Assembly: GCA_023376005.1 (NCBI GenBank)
Contig: CM042142.1
Location: 54,177,994 to 54,241,993 of the forward strand
Origin: Doryteuthis pealeii
Lineage: Eukaryota > Mollusca > Cephalopoda > Myopsida > Loliginidae
Length of the DNA stretch: 64,000 nucleotides
Direction of reading: 5' to 3'
In this document: one piece after another, positions 21,621 to 31,792 of the stretch
How the letters are laid out: the number at the start of each line of letters is the position of its first letter
How positions within the stretch are numbered: the first letter of the stretch is position 1
Position numbers and translations under genes: made by a program
Notes under the pieces: generated by a model
Database searches by the model: none
What the model saw: the letters and a program-made list of their open reading frames with translations, nothing else
Told to the model about the DNA's origin: nothing

Positions 21621-21941
21621 TTTCGCTAACGTCATTGTATTTCTTCAGTGTAACAGTTTTTGAAAGAAAAAGAAATACTTCAAATTCAAAAATAGAAAAG
21701 AATTCTCTTTTTCAAAAAAGAATAGTTTTAACCCGTTCATAGTCGGTTAGTAACGGATTTTTTTTAGAAAAGAAATGTTTATTTAATTATTTAATAATTT
21801 TTCTGAAAAAATCCGTTACTAACCGACCATGAACGAGTTAAAACTATTCTTTTTTGAAAAAAGAATTTTTCTATTTTTGAATTTGAAGTATTTCTTTTTC
21901 TTTCAAAAACTGTTACACTGAAGAAATACAATGAAGCGAAA
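21621..21941. repeat. Long foldback, about 145-bp arms
   Basis: CATTGTATTTCTTCAGTGTA ... AACCGTTCATAGTCGGTTAG and the reverse complement AACCGACCATGAACGAGTTA ... TACACTGAAGAAATACAATG enclose a loop of about 35 bp. Both outer ends run into GT and AT dinucleotides. Confidence 0.9.
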
Positions 21942-21945
21942 TGTT

Positions 21946-21993
<48 letters not shown>

Positions 21994-21999
21994 CTTTTT

Positions 22000-22160
22000 G
22001 CTATTGAACAACTGCAATTTATGTTAATGAAGACCTTTTAAAATGTAATTGTTACCCTATTTTAAACTTGACACTTAATTTAAAAGAGAAATAAGCTCAT
22101 TGTATCCCTGGATGCTTTCAAATTACCGCGCTTAAAGCCAAACATGTTTGTTTTTTTAAC
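22000..22160 (+). repeat. Family J fragment
   Basis: CACTTAATTTAAAAGAGAAATA and GCTTTCAAATTACCGCGCTT recur, diverged, at 25705-25875. Confidence 0.55.
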
Positions 22161-22394
22161 CGTTTAACTACCGAACGCACAGGATCAAACTGAAGCGATT
22201 CTGGATGACATGCAACAACCAGCCACGCAAGTTGCACCAAGTTTATAAGATAAAAACTTTGACTGTGCAGTTTCTGAATGGACATCAAGCATATATAGGG
22301 TAAAATTTCTTTCAGTTATTTTTTTTGTTTTTGTTTTTTTTATGGGGGGAGGGTAAGCTTACTGAAATAACTGTTATAAATTGCATTAAGCATT

Positions 22395-22676
22395 GGAGGC
22401 GTGTGGTCTAATGGTTAGAGTCGTAGGAAATGGACTCGTCAACCCGAGTTCAATTCCTGGATGAATCTGTTGGCATTTCACTTAGTCCTAATACCCTTGG
22501 GAAAGGTATGAATCCAATTATCCCTCCAGCTATGAGTAAATAGCAGGGCAGATTGGGCTCTTTAACCATGGCTAGGTAACCAGTCTAGGAGAAGGAAAAC
22601 TCTGAATTCAAACCTGTTAAACTCTGCTTAAGAAATTGACCTTGTGTCGAATCCTGCTCGTGTGGAGGGGTTGGTA
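22395..22676 (+). repeat. Family B tRNA-derived SINE, full length
   Basis: The A-box-like GTGTGGTCTAATGGTTAGAG and B-box-like CGAGTTCAATTCCTGG are followed by a long body: TAGTCCTAATACCCTTGGGA, GGGCTCTTTAACCATGG, GAAAATTGACC-like text and TCCTGCTCGTGTGGAGGGG. This copy serves as the reference for B. Confidence 0.8.
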
Positions 22677-22718
22677 AATATATATAAATTGCACTGAAAC
22701 ATAAAGTAAGTGAAAGCA

Positions 22719-22963
22719 AAGTCGTCGGGTCGGCCTAATGTCGGTATCAGCCAGTCAGCGAGAGTCTATCCCCTTTTTCACTAGCGCTAGACCAAGGAGA
22801 TTATTCTAGCATCTAAGGTGTGGCGCCACACCTAGCATCCGCTCCTCACTTTACCGCACAGATCTCTATGCTACTCATACGCTGAGTTGGCGAGGGCCGG
22901 TATTGAACCCGGAACCTTGTGGTTCCTAGCCAAACGCTCTACCAACTGAGCTAAGCCAGCCCT
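22719..22963 (-). repeat. Family A tRNA-derived SINE, copy 2
   Basis: AACGCTCTACCAACTGAGCT is the reverse complement of the A box. GAACCCGGAACCTTGTGGTT and CGCTGAGTTGGCGAGG match the body in reverse. Confidence 0.85.
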
Positions 22964-22982
22964 AAACATAACAAAAATCTAC

Positions 22983-23637
22983 CATGTTTCCCCGAAAATA
23001 AGACCTACCTGCCAAATAATACCCAAGTGTAATTTATTTAGGATGATTTTAGTATAAGCCCTTCCTTTAAAATAAGCCCTAGTTGAGAACAATAAAATTC
23101 CGGGGATGATATGTGTAGAATGATCATACCAAGTTCCAATTACCGTCGAATTGGTAAGACAATGCAACAAGTAGTCGTAACTTAATACAATCTATCTTGC
23201 TGCAAATACTACTCCAGAATGCCAGGGTATTTATGAAGCACCACAACATCATAGAAACCAAGCAGCCAATCAGGACTCAAGGAATGGAATCACCCAAATA
23301 CATGAATGGACTATTCTTGATTTCCATAATTACGAACTGTCTTGGGCACTGCTTCAGTTATGCTTAGCCAGTTGCTGTTGTTCAAACCAACAGTATACTG
23401 ACTGACTTCAATAATATGATTATTTTTTTAATAATTTGTCGTTAATGAGTTTCCGAAAAAAAAAGAAATGTTAATGGTAAATAAATATAAAGTTCTTTGC
23501 AATTTCTGTTTATTTAGAAATTTCGTAATTTTCTACTTCCTAATGTCGTTTTCCGGTATATGAAGAATGAGACATCCCCTGAAAATAAGCCCTAGTGTTA
23601 ATGAATATAAGCGCATTTTTATTTTCGGGGAAACATG
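22983..23637. mobile_element. MITE with CATGTTTCCCCGAAAATAAG ends, split by an E insertion
   Basis: The left terminus CATGTTTCCCCGAAAATAAG is matched by TATTTTCGGGGAAACATG at the right. Internal AAATAAGCCCTAGT phrases recur on both sides. Removing the E element (23114-23413) leaves a MITE of about 350 bp. Such ends are common in Tc1/mariner-type MITEs. Confidence 0.75.
23114..23413 (-). mobile_element. Family E, solo-LTR-like element, copy 7, with TSD ATATG
   Basis: TGTAGAATGATCATACCAAG ... GACTTCAATA is bounded by ATATG at 23109-23113 and 23414-23418. It is nested in the MITE above. Confidence 0.8.
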
Positions 23638-23689
23638 ATACAACAGAAAATATTTTATATTAAATTTCGATCAAAAGAAATATACAGTA

Positions 23690-24060
23690 GCGCCTGGACT
23701 TACGAGTGCATCCCACTTACATATTTACTCCGCATGAACAGGATGTGACACAAGGTCAATTTCTTAACCGGGGTTTAACATGTTTGAATTCAGTTTTCCT
23801 TCCTCTTGACTGATTGCCTAACCAATGTTATAGAGCTCACTGTGCCCTACTATTTACCTATAGCTGGAGGGAGAATAGTTGGATGCATACCTTTCCCAAG
23901 GGTATTAGCACTGTGAAATGAAAACAGCCTGGTCTAAGATTTGTGGACTAGTCTCGTTATGTCCATTTACAGCGACGATAACCATTATATCACGCGCCTC
24001 CACAAATCTTTCGAGTTACGAGCTGGGACTCGGTTGATTTTTTTTTTGCTTTGTGTTAAG
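23690..24060 (+). repeat. Family G repeat split by a B SINE
   Basis: CAGTAGCGCCTGGACTTACG on the left and TTTCGAGTTACGAGCTGGGA on the right read as one G unit once 23729-24003 is removed. Confidence 0.5.
23729..24003 (-). repeat. Family B SINE, minus strand, full length
   Basis: CTCCGCATGAACAGGATGTG ... TAACCATTATATCACGCGCC is the reverse complement of the B landmarks. Confidence 0.8.
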
Positions 24061-24149
24061 AGAGGGATTAAAAAAGAATTTACACTTCAGTTTCTATAAG
24101 AAAAGCCGAATAAAAATATAAGGGTATAAATCAATGATATTTTAAAAGG

Positions 24150-24425
24150 GTGATTTTAAATAGTGGCTAAAGAATTTTGAAAAAAATAATTTAGAAAATA
24201 CAAGATGCGCTGGGATGCATCATCAGTAATGTTTTTCCTGTGATCATTACCAGTTTCGGGTCTTTCAACATTATACTGGTTCGCACAGGTGACGCAGTCC
24301 AAAATGTTAAAATTTTGGGCTTGCTTCTTGCTAAAGAATTTTTTTTTTAATAATGGATAAAACACAAAAATCCAAGAGGGAAATTGAATGGACATGGCAT
24401 TCATTGGAGAGCTACTTGGAAAGTA
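24150..24425 (-). mobile_element. Penelope-like 3'-end relic (tentative)
   Basis: On the minus strand ACCCGAAACTGGTAATGATC is followed by ATTACTGATGATGCATCCCA. Closely spaced GAAAC and CTGATGA boxes are typical of Penelope-like terminal regions. The 92-codon frame has no domain. Confidence 0.35.
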
Positions 24426-24426
24426 T

Positions 24427-24640
24427 GGAGACACGTGATTAGAGTCGCTGGAAATGGACTCGTCGACCCGTGCTCAAATCCTAGACAAGGCTGTTTGCAT
24501 TTCACATATCGCTAATATCCATGGAAAAAGGTATGAATCCATATATTCTCCCTCCAACTATGGCTAAAATGGAAGGGCATACTGGGCTCTTTAACCTTGG
24601 ATAGGTAACTAGTCTAGCAGAAGGAAAACTGAATTTGAAA
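24427..24640 (+). repeat. Family B SINE, 3'-truncated
   Basis: GGAGACACGTGATTAGAGTC, TGCTCAAATCCTAGACAAGG and GGGCTCTTTAACCTTGGATA are in the B order. Confidence 0.7.
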
Positions 24641-24867
24641 AACTTGAGGTCAGTCGTTGATTGGGTTCGTGGCATTCCTTGTGCTCCAATTCTTTCCTAT
24701 TGACTGTGCTAAAAAGTGCGGATGGTTCAACACAATCCTCCACCACTATAAACCAAACACTGTGTAGGTTGTTCACTGGAAGAACCCTTGTGCGTTGAAA
24801 TTGATGAGAGAGTCCAGTTAAGTGTACTTTACAAATTGGTATTTGGATGTGTGTGTAAACATTTTTC

Positions 24868-25105
24868 AAGGAACTGGTATTGGGTATGACGATAAATTGC
24901 ATCTAGTGGTTAGGTTCCAATTTTGGAGCTCTGGAAAGGGTGTAGTACCCCTTCATCACCATTACTCCCAGGTCCACTCTGACTCGGAGTGGTTGTACCT
25001 ATTAGTTACATATATGGGCTGAATAGAAAAGAAATGTTTGAAAAATTGTGTTTAAATTTTTTTAAATGAATATCCATCAAGAATGAATAAAAAAAATGTC
25101 TTCGG
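24868..25105 (+). repeat. Family C 3' part
   Basis: GGTATTGGGTATGACGATAA, GGTTCCAATTTTGGAGCTCT, CACTCTGACTCGGAGTGG and CCATCAAGAATGAATAAAA are C 3' landmarks. It runs straight into a minus-strand D copy. Confidence 0.7.
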
Positions 25106-25437
25106 CATAGTATTATCTGCGTTATTCTGACTATTGTCCTCATCTTCAGTGTTATCTGTACAATGTTTCGGCCGATGTGCTCTCCGGCCTTCTTCGAGTA
25201 TTTCTTTTCGGACTCGGGAACTTTCTTTTCAAACTCGGGAGCCATCACAGAATTTTGAACCTAACCCTTTATTCAGTCCACGGGGTATTCTGTTCTCATT
25301 CCGCTAACCATAGCTGGGATAGAGGCGTCAAGCTGTGTTAATTATCATTTATGTTACTATACTGTCGTACAGACAACAATGAATATGAGGACAATAGTCC
25401 GAATAACGCAGATAATACTAATCATCAAGCCTTATCT
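25106..25437. repeat. Family D inverted pair
   Basis: A minus D copy (25106-25375: AATGTTTCGGCCGATGTG, CTCTCCGGCCTTCTTCGAG) is followed by a plus-strand D end (25376-25437: ACAATGAATATGAGGACAAT, AATAACGCAGATAATACTA). Confidence 0.65.
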
Positions 25438-25439
25438 CA

Positions 25440-25515
25440 AACATTCAGAGAAATAGTCTTCGGCATAAAATAACCCAACAAGGTTGGCATGCCATAAAAT
25501 CCAACCAATCAACCC
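25440..25515 (+). repeat. Family C tail fragment
   Basis: CGGCATAAAATAACCCAACA and GGCATGCCATAAAATCC are followed by CAACCAATCAACC. Confidence 0.7.
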
Positions 25516-25704
25516 AAATTAGTTGCTCGGTTTACTCCTTGTTTGAGATTCAATAAATCTGACATTCTGCTAAATTTGCTCTATTCCAACTAATTATGGA
25601 AGTGAGTTTCACACTCCATTATTTTTGTTTGTTTTTTTTTTTTTTGGGGGGGTGCAGCTCAAAAATCGTTTAACAAAAGATCATTTGCTTTTTTGACAGA
25701 GAAT

Positions 25705-25875
25705 GCAACGACCATTGAAAAAATTGCAATTTCGGTTGATGAAGACACTACAAATGTAATGAGTTATTTTCACCCCTTTTAAACTTGGCACTTAATTTAA
25801 AAAGAAATAACCCAATCGTATCCCTGAACGCTTTCAAATTACCACGCTTAAGGCCAAATCGTTGTTGAAGCTCTT
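25705..25875 (+). repeat. Family J fragment
   Basis: Diverged partner of 22000-22160, sharing CACTTAATTTAAAAAGAAAT and GCTTTCAAATTACCACGCTT. Confidence 0.55.
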
Positions 25876-26079
25876 TGACCCCCCCCCCCGGATACGAGAA
25901 AAGGGGCTGGATTAACAGGAGATTAAAGGAAGAACTGAAATCATCCGGACAACAGCTAAAATCGGCTTAGATACTTGTAAGAGTCCTGGAGACCTGAGGA
26001 AACTTTCTGTCACTCACTCTACTGAAAACCCATCAGTTAGTTCTGGTGTTAAAAAAATCATAAGGAGTATATATATATC

Positions 26080-26233
26080 ACACGAGTAGGATGTGACACA
26101 AGGCCAGTTGTAACAGATTTGAATTCAGTTTTTATTTTCCTAGAGTGGTTAACTAGCCACGGTTAAAGAGCCCAGTTTGCCTTACTATTTACTCATAAAT
26201 AGAAGGAGAGTAGTTGGATACCTTTCCCAAGGT
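26080..26233 (-). repeat. Family B SINE fragment, minus strand
   Basis: CACGAGTAGGATGTGACACA, GAGTGGTTAACTAGCCACGG and ATACCTTTCCCAAGG are present; the tRNA-like head is missing. Confidence 0.7.
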
Positions 26234-26652
26234 GTATAAATAACTTATTATGTAAAAGCTAGAATAGATATTACTGAAGAGAATAGCAAGTACAAGCAAT
26301 GTAGAGGGACAAAACAGTAGATTACATAATAAACGAAAGCAGAAAACTGGCCTAAAAGGAGTACAAGAGCAGACATGATTGAGTGAGAAAGGTGATCATC
26401 TGAGAATTGTGCAAGTGACTAAAAATTGAACATATAAATAGTATATGCCCAAAATATAATCTGTCTTAGAAAATAATTCTGGAATTTTGAGATACAATCG
26501 GATTATACAGCCCGACCAGATCAAGTTGTAAAAAAAAGCAGCAAGGTGACAGTAGTACCAGTCATGGTTGGAGCCCTCGGAACACCCGAAGAACCCCGAA
26601 AAGAGACTGAAGGAACTAGTGATCAGTGGAAGAAGACTATCGAGACCATAGT

Positions 26653-27250
26653 CCGCCCTGTCGGCTGTGGCTGTAGAATACACCGACTGTGCCTCTGCAG
26701 AGGGGTAAAATTCCCCCAGATGAGGCCACCTGTTGGCCATGGGTGGTGACCTGTGATGCTTAAGGACGGAATCCTGGTGGCTGAGCAGTCCATGTCATGC
26801 AACACTTTACTTTGACCTTTAGGCAAGACGGGCGGTCGAAGTCATCCGACCATTCCGCTGATTACGTCAAGCCCTAGCATCTATATCATTGTCTCAATTC
26901 TATTGCCCTTATGGCAAACCCGTATGATAGGAATTTTTCATGTGTGCTAGAAGGTGGTGGCTGGGTCTCCCTAGTTCCCTGATCATGACGTTAAACTAAA
27001 TAGAGTTGTGAGGTTCCAATTTTAGAGCTCTGGGGAGTGTGGAGTATTGTTTTATCGCCGTTACTCCCAGGCCCACTCTGACTCGGAGAGGTAGTATCTG
27101 TCCGGGTCCCATCTATGGGTTAAATAGATTTTTAAAGATGAGTTTGAAAATGTGTTTTAAGAAAAACTGAATACTCAAAAAGAATGGATAAAATAAAAAC
27201 GTCTTTGACATAAAAAAGGTAGACATGCTGTAAAATCCAGCCAATCAACA
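26653..27250 (+). repeat. Family C, full length
   Basis: From CCGCCCTGTCGGCTGTGG through CTCTGCAGAGGGGTAAAAT, GACGGGCGGTCGAAG and CGGAGAGGTAGTATCTG to GTAGACATGCTGTAAAATCC and CCAATCAAC. Confidence 0.8.
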
Positions 27251-27639
27251 ACATCCATTCTATAGCCTTCTTCGGGGGAGTAACCCACAAGGAACACGAG
27301 GAGGTCTAGTTGTTTATATTACAAGATGGCAAACAGAAAAATAGCAAGTAGAATCCCCCCACGAAGAATCCTGCTTGTTTGCTACGTCAGAAAGAACAAG
27401 TTCAAAGGTCCGAAAAATATGTTGCTATGTTAATAGCCCTTCTTCAAAGAAATAGACAATATACTTACAGCGGGTTTATTATTATTTTGGTGCCAGTGTT
27501 ATGTTTTCCAGATTTCAAATTAGTTCATCGGATCCTCATAAAAACGGACAGGAAAAAAATATCTGCTACAGTATCAGCCATAAATAAATACACATTTAAC
27601 AATTTGGTTTAAAAAAAATAAATTTCCTTCTAAAACGAA
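27251..27639. other. No gene seen
   Basis: A 77-codon frame at 27379-27612 has no recognisable domain and no splice context I could support. Confidence 0.45.
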
Positions 27640-27870
27640 GCTCCCAATCATGGGGTAAATAGAAAAAATGTATTTAAAAAAATTGAGCTCCCATCAAGAA
27701 TGAATAAAACAAAACGTGTTCGGTATAAAATAACCCAACAAGAGTTGACATGCCATAAAGTCCAGCCAAGCTAAACCTAAGCAGTCCTGCCGGCGGAGCT
27801 TATAATACCTGTATCCCCTGAAGAAGGGCATGACATTAAACTGCATCTTGCAGTGATATATATTGTTCTG
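27640..27870 (+). repeat. Two family C fragments in the wrong order
   Basis: A C tail (27650-27775, ending TTGACATGCCATAAAGTCC) precedes a C head plus middle (27785-27865: CCTGCCGGCGGAGC, CATGACATTAAACTGCATC). Confidence 0.6.
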
Positions 27871-27894
27871 GTTCCAACGGGAAAAAATTCAATA

Positions 27895-28125
27895 TTTTAT
27901 AAAAAAAAAAAAAAAAAAAGGTCCGCAAAATGTATTATGGTTTCAGAAAAAAAAAAATTTTTATTCTTTTTTTTTTTCTGAAAAACATAATACATAATAT
28001 AATATTGTAAAAAATTGAAGAAACACCAGTTTATAAACGAATCATTCTTAAACTTGTTTTTTTTTTTTTTTTTTTTTTTTTTCAATGTTTTTACAATATT
28101 ACATACTGTCGGATTCACTTCCATT
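27895..28125. repeat. Foldback of the TCGGATT family with homopolymer core
   Basis: Nested inverted segments include ATAATATTGTAAAAAATTGA versus TTCAATGTTTTTACAATATT, and end in ACTGTCGGATTCACTTCC. A and T runs dominate the centres. Confidence 0.75.
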
Positions 28126-28129
28126 TTTC

Positions 28130-28206
<77 letters not shown>
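28126..28206. repeat. (AC)n-(AT)n microsatellite
   Basis: AC repeats from about 28133 pass to AT repeats ending 28206. Confidence 0.95.
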
Positions 28207-28208
<2 letters not shown>

Positions 28209-28528
28209 CTTGGAAGTAATCCTGTGACCCTGGGTTTAATGTCTCTTGGGTATTCATCAGACAGCCATGCAATAAATATATATGCTAATATATATTTATT
28301 CTTATATATATAAGTTATGGTAGCGTGGACATGGAGTCAACAGCGCCTGCTTACTGACAGTTTTTCGCCAATACGATCTTCAGAATAATACCTTACCTTA
28401 ACTTAAATATAAATTACATTGTTTACTTATGTAGATAATATGGGTGCTATATTTATAATGAATATATATAAAGCCTGAGTAATGTACAGAATGTAAAATT
28501 ACAAAGTGCTAACATTTATACAAAGTTG

Positions 28529-28880
28529 TTGGCTGGGACTGTATAATACGCCGACTGCACCTCTGCAGACTGCTAAGATCACCCCGGAATATGGTCTGGG
28601 GTAGTGGAGTGTTACATGTTAGTGATCCTAAAGCCTGAGGATAGGACTGTGGTGACTAATTTGTGCCCTAACATGTAACACTCTACTTCGGCCCTTACTT
28701 GTGCTAGACGGGTAGTCGGAGAGGCTCTTATCCGATCAAGTGTTGCATGTCTTGGACTGCTCAACTACCAGGGTTCCATCCTTAAGCATCACGGGTCGCC
28801 CCCCACGGCAACATGTGACCCCATTGGGGGGATTTTAGCCTTTAGTCGGCGTATTCTACAGCCCCAGACAACAGGGCATG
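28529..28880. repeat. Head-to-tail inverted family C pair
   Basis: A plus-strand C 5' part (28529-28745: CTGCACCTCTGCAGACTG, GCTAGACGGGTAGTCGGAG) is joined to a minus-strand C 5' part (28746-28880: TCCTTAAGCATCACGGGTCG, GTCGGCGTATTCTACAGCC). Confidence 0.7.
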
Positions 28881-28947
28881 GCATTGGGAAGCTCACAAGG
28901 GTTGATACGCCATTACACAAAATAACCAGCAAACTAGAAAATTGAAA

Positions 28948-28984
<37 letters not shown>

Positions 28985-28985
<1 letters not shown>

Positions 28986-29263
28986 AACCCTTCCGCACAA
29001 GCAGAGTGTGACCCAAGGTCAATTCCTTAAACGGAGTTTAACAGGTTTGAATTCAGAGTTTACCTTCCCCTAGACTGGTTATCTAGCCAAAGTTAAAGAG
29101 CCCATTATTCCATAATAGTTACCCATATATATTGGCGGAATTCTTGCTTTTCCCAGGGGTATTAGCGCGAAATCAAGTGCAAACATCCTAGTCCGGGATT
29201 TGAACTCTAGACGCCGATTCCATTTCCTACGACGATAACCGTTAATATATCCACAGCTCTCAT
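28985..29263 (-). repeat. Family B SINE, minus strand, near full length
   Basis: CTTCCGCACAAGCAGAGTGT ... GATTTGAACTCTAGACG ... CCACAGCTCTCATG gives the reverse complement of B from end to head. Confidence 0.75.
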
Positions 29264-30099
29264 GTATGTATATGTCTGCATATTTTGGTAAACCAAAGCG
29301 AACTCGTCTCTGGAGAATTGGAACATTTCCTGTCGCAGATACCATGGCAGCAGACTCCGAAGGCGGATGCTTCGGGTGAGGAAAGTTGATAAGACCGGAA
29401 CTTTTGAGACAAAAGATTCTCAAGTTTCCATTTTTGACTTCTAGCAGAGGAAGCTTACCTGGTGACGGCCATCTTGATCTTCTTACCCCCCCTCCTCTCT
29501 CTCTCTCTCTCTCTCCCCCGTACCCTCAAGGCAACTCTTTCCACCTTTTTATACCACCAGTAAAACTAGTGTCCACCAGAGGAAACGACTTGGCTAATTA
29601 TGAGGCATGTACAATCTTAATGTAATGGAGTTGCTATAGAAGATAATGTCTGGCCTAGTCTATCGTAAAATGCTTTATTTCTCTCGGGCTCATGTTATTC
29701 CAGACATCGTCTAGAGAGAAATGAATCCGGGCCGTATCATGTAAATATTCCTACGCAATAAAACGATCCGGTTGCTGGAGGACTACTTACATGGTTATTA
29801 GTTTATGTAAGACACAGAAAACGATACCAGCTTTCCAGACAGGCCAACAGAGAATGTTTATTCGATGTTGTGTTAAAAAGAGCGTAAAATGGCAATTTCA
29901 AAATATTAAATAAGGATAGGTTGCTAAAAAAAGCGGGGCGTCCAGATAAATAAACAGTTTGGGCTTTTTATTGATTTTTTGAAAATTTCTTTTTTTTTTC
30001 TTTCATTTTTTTTTTTTTTTTTTTTTTTTTCATTTAAAAAAAAAGTTTTATCATAACGCAGGTTTTTTTTAAAATTCTATGATTGTTCAGAAATAATAA
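29264..30099. other. Largely unique sequence, no gene assigned
   Basis: Composition at 29280-29850 is more balanced than its surroundings. A (CT)n run lies at 29495-29515 and poly-T tracts at 29990-30030. Open frames stay below 115 codons and none shows a domain. Confidence 0.45.
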
Positions 30100-30129
30100 T
30101 TAAGCCACCAATGTGATTTGCACTTGCGT

Positions 30130-30195
30130 CTTCTCCCCTTGTAAGAGTCTCTCTGACGGAGTCATCACTTTACCAATTAAGCTACGAAAGCTAAC
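30130..30195 (-). repeat. tRNA-like SINE head, minus strand
   Basis: TTTACCAATTAAGCTACGAA is the reverse complement of an A box (TAGCTTAATTGGTAAAG). The B-box side is unclear. Confidence 0.4.
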
Positions 30196-30245
30196 CAAAA
30201 TACATCATTCAGATAAACCAAGTTGTTTTTCAAAACCTTATACAA

Positions 30246-30246
30246 A

Positions 30247-30284
<38 letters not shown>
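30246..30284. repeat. (GT)n microsatellite
   Basis: About 19 GT dinucleotides without interruption. Confidence 0.95.
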
Positions 30285-30285
<1 letters not shown>

Positions 30286-30329
30286 GTTTGTTTGTTTTTG
30301 CTTTTTGTGTGTTTGGAGATTACTTTGTG

Positions 30330-30475
30330 GTTGGTTCGAAGTTCCGTGGAGGCTCCCAATTTTGACAAGAAACACATGAAGAAAGCTGGAGGGCACATCG
30401 GCTGAAACGTTGTGTATATAACAATAAAGATTAGGACAAGAGTTCGGAAAAAAAAAACAAAAAACAATTAATACA
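30330..30475 (+). repeat. Family D 3' part
   Basis: CATGAAGAAAGCTGGAGGGC, ACATCGGCTGAAACGTTGTG and ACAATAAAGATTAGGACAAG match D; the hairpin arms are AGCTG/CGGCT here. Confidence 0.6.
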
Positions 30476-31102
30476 AATTGCCAATCCTCATCTTAAAAAT
30501 TCAGACAAATAGAAAATACTAACTAATATCCCCACGAAGGAGGCTGCTTGTTGGTTCATTTTGTTTTCTTTTCATGGACGAATCTATGTCAATCATTATA
30601 ATTAATAATTTTGACGTATTATCCTCCTGTCGAACTCCGGTGGCTTTTATTTTTTTCATCTTACTTTGCTTGGGTCGTCCCTTCTTCATCTGCGTGGATC
30701 GGCACGCATCAAAAGCAAGAATAATGAATAAGCCCCTGGTTACATTCGAACTCACGCCCCCTTTACCCTCAGGGAAGCCTGATTCCACACACAAGTCTTT
30801 CCCTAGGTAGATGTGGCGTGCGTTCGAATCTTACCGGAGGCTTATTGTTTATTCTACTTTCTGATGTGGGTTGATCTTCACTTGCGTAGAAGTGATAATC
30901 CGAATGATTTGATTTTTTTTTTAATAAACAAAGAAAATGGAATTAGGAAGTTTAAGCATAATGCTAGTCAAAATTATTATTATTATTATGTTGCGTACTT
31001 CCCTTGTTATGAATCATCAAAGTTACATAATGTATTTATCTATTACTTATTTGATTTTACTTTATTGAGCTTCATCTAAACCTTCAAATATGGTGTAATA
31101 TA

Positions 31103-31757
31103 TCTTATTATAATGGAGATTGTGTGTTTTTCTGTCTGTAACCGAAACTATATTCCTACACAACTCACAATTCCCTTAGTTATTTACATCACATTCTCCA
31201 TAATTTTATTTTTATCTAAACCTCAATTATTAATAAAATTGTCTTACATTATTAATACTGTTAACTATGTCTACGTACTGATAACATGCAATTATATTTA
31301 TATATACAACAAAATAGCGGTTTACAGTGTGAACGGGAAGGCTAATTTGCATATTAATATTAAAAAATCGAATTTAATAAATATGTACTTAGTATTATTG
31401 ATTTCTAACTGTTTGGTTTTATTTTAATGAATATAAGCAAAAATCTCTTCAATGAATCTTAAATTAAATCCATTAACAAGATAAAATAACTGTCATTTTA
31501 TTCTTTACTTCCTCTTATAACTAAATACTTAAATTAGAAAAAATAACAATGAAAGACGAGAGTGATGGAAGAGTAAATTTCAGTTGTTCCATTTTTTATC
31601 ATACTCCCTCTATTTCAAATATTTTATTATACTCCCTCTGTTTCAAATCTTTTTATCTGTATTCTTATTTAGTTTCATTAGCCTTTCTAATTTAATACAA
31701 TATTTTATTACATTAAAACTTAAATACTTGCACCCAGAGGGTGCATATATTTGCTAG
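31103..31757 (+). mobile_element. Non-autonomous Helitron, copy 2 (complete)
   Basis: TCTTATTATAATGGAG at the 5' end and the hairpin GCACCC-AGA-GGGTGC followed by ATATATTTGCTAG at the 3' end. It sits between A and T. A 104-codon open frame (31113-31427) starts 10 bp inside. Confidence 0.85.

Positions 31758-31792
<35 letters not shown>

Noticed and set aside
29079..29423. 114-codon minus-strand frame
   Set aside because: Most of it reads a B SINE in reverse; the rest has no recognisable domain.
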